A DNA stretch of 64,000 nucleotides from R-RK-3 sp963842775 (GTDB lineage Bacteria > Pseudomonadota > Alphaproteobacteria > Rhizobiales > Rhodomicrobiaceae): positions 1,178,001-1,242,000 of the forward strand of contig CAWJHQ010000011.1 in the NCBI GenBank assembly GCA_963842775.1. The letters are read 5' to 3'. The notes under the pieces are model-generated. The model worked only from the letters and a program-made list of their open reading frames with translations, was not told the DNA's origin and made no database searches. Of this stretch, positions 63,320 to 64,000 are shown piece by piece; position 1 is the first letter of the stretch, and each line of letters opens with the position of its first letter. A program made the translations under genes and the position numbers.

Positions 63320-64000
63320 ATGTCCACGAAAACGCTTCGAACATCTCATACCCCCCGCAGCGACGCGAATTGGCGCGCCGAGCGTATGTCGGGCACCGCC
63401 AATGAGGCGCTGTTCGCCGCGATACGAGAAGGCGTCATCGCCTATTGCGCCGCGAGCCACAACACCGCATTCGATCCGCTTCAGCCTATCGTGCGCCTGC
63501 ATGAGCCGACATTCGGCGCCGACGAAATCAACGCCGCGCTGGAATGCCTGCTGACCACGCATGTGACCATGGGCAAGAAGGTGCTGGATTTCGAGCGGGA
63601 GTTTGCGGGCCGGTTCGGCTGGCGGCACGGGGTAATGAACAATTCCGGTTCGTCAGCCAATCTGCTCGCCATCGCGGCCCTCGCCAATCATGCAACCCAG
63701 GACGGCCTTCGCGCGGGCGACGAGGTGATCGTCCCTGCCCTTTCCTGGTCGACGACCGTATGGCCGCTGATCCAGCTTGGCCTCAAGCCGGTCATCGTCG
63801 ATATCGATCCGCATACGCTGAACATCGATCCGGGCGAAATCGAACGCGCCATCGGCCCCAAAACACGCGCCGTCATGATCGTGCCGGTCTACGGCAATCC
63901 ATGCGACATGGACGCCATCACCGATATCTGCAACCGCCGCAACCTGATCCTGATCGAGGATTGCTGCGAGGCGCTCGGCGCCTATTATGACGGCATTCCG
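63320..64000 (+). CDS. DegT/DnrJ-family PLP enzyme, RfbH/ColD-like (partial)
   Basis: The first 227 residues are present and the gene runs off the right edge. Motifs are LHEPTFGADEINAALECLLT, MGKKVLDFEREFAGRFGW, VMNNSGSSANLLAIAALANH, DEVIVPALSWSTTVWPLIQL, DIDPHTLNIDPGEIERAIG and LILIEDCCEALGAYYDG. The NSGSSANLL and SWSTTVWP motifs and the EDCCEALG form are those of sugar 3-dehydratases (RfbH, ColD) more than of aminotransferases. The deciding residue (His instead of Lys) lies just beyond the window. ATG 63320 overlaps the upstream stop region. Confidence 0.85.
   Translation, partial: MSTKTLRTSHTPRSDANWRAERMSGTANEALFAAIREGVIAYCAASHNTAFDPLQPIVRLHEPTFGADEINAALECLLTTHVTMGKKVLDFEREFAGRFGWRHGVMNNSGSSANLLAIAALANHATQDGLRAGDEVIVPALSWSTTVWPLIQLGLKPVIVDIDPHTLNIDPGEIERAIGPKTRAVMIVPVYGNPCDMDAITDICNRRNLILIEDCCEALGAYYDGIP

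Overview
The window looks like part of an alphaproteobacterial chromosome, most likely from a sphingomonad (order Sphingomonadales). Coding DNA is GC-rich. There is a sphingomonad-type REP-like palindrome. Many stress genes are preceded by sites matching the EcfG general-stress sigma factor consensus (GGAAC, 16-17 bases, then CGTT or xGTT). No rRNA genes or CRISPR arrays were seen; there is one tRNA.

Layout. 1-6.5 kb: sensory genes, namely a PstS-like binding protein coupled to a hybrid histidine kinase, an HWE kinase with a receiver-only protein, and a second lone receiver. 6.6-13.7 kb: carbohydrate and redox genes (GH65 hydrolase, broken GH13 gene, CinA-type amidase, sorbosone dehydrogenase joined to a PEBP domain, manganese catalase). 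13.8-25.4 kb: a dense set of stress genes (a low-complexity Asp/Arg/Ser repeat protein, DUF892 ferritin-like protein, DUF2243 and DUF4142 proteins, hydrolase, ATP-dependent DNA ligase, SRAP protein, receivers). 25.7-27 kb: an intact serine resolvase, a possible res site and a decayed second resolvase. 27.5-30.9 kb: a hybrid kinase, a small periplasmic Cys protein and a truncated phosphotransferase. 31-35.7 kb: an integrative element with two divergent operons and two tyrosine recombinases, ending at tRNA-Gln. 36-53.9 kb: mixed chromosomal genes (chaperone, second DUF892 protein, metal transporter, DprA-like protein, NADH dehydrogenase, two ABC exporters, deacetylase, GntR regulator, cupin). 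54-64 kb: a nucleotide-sugar and polysaccharide cluster that runs off the right edge.

How the genes work together. The HWE kinase and the single-domain receivers are the type of protein that feeds the alphaproteobacterial general stress response. About a dozen transcripts here carry candidate EcfG promoters, so 6-25 kb (plus the 37.9-kb DUF892 gene) reads as a physically clustered stress regulon covering DNA repair, peroxide removal, ferritin-like proteins and envelope proteins. The right end encodes heptose-phosphate activation (GmhA, then an HddC-like and GmhB pair), a GDP-fucose-synthase-like enzyme, a two-subunit thiamine-diphosphate E1 enzyme and an RfbH/ColD-like PLP enzyme. This set suggests synthesis of an unusual deoxy or branched sugar.

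Caution. At least 15 otherwise well-conserved genes carry a single-base frameshift, nearly always explained by one extra base. This pattern is more typical of residual sequencing error than of gene decay, so genes called frameshifted here may be intact in the organism. All calls come from reading the sequence by eye; no database search was run.
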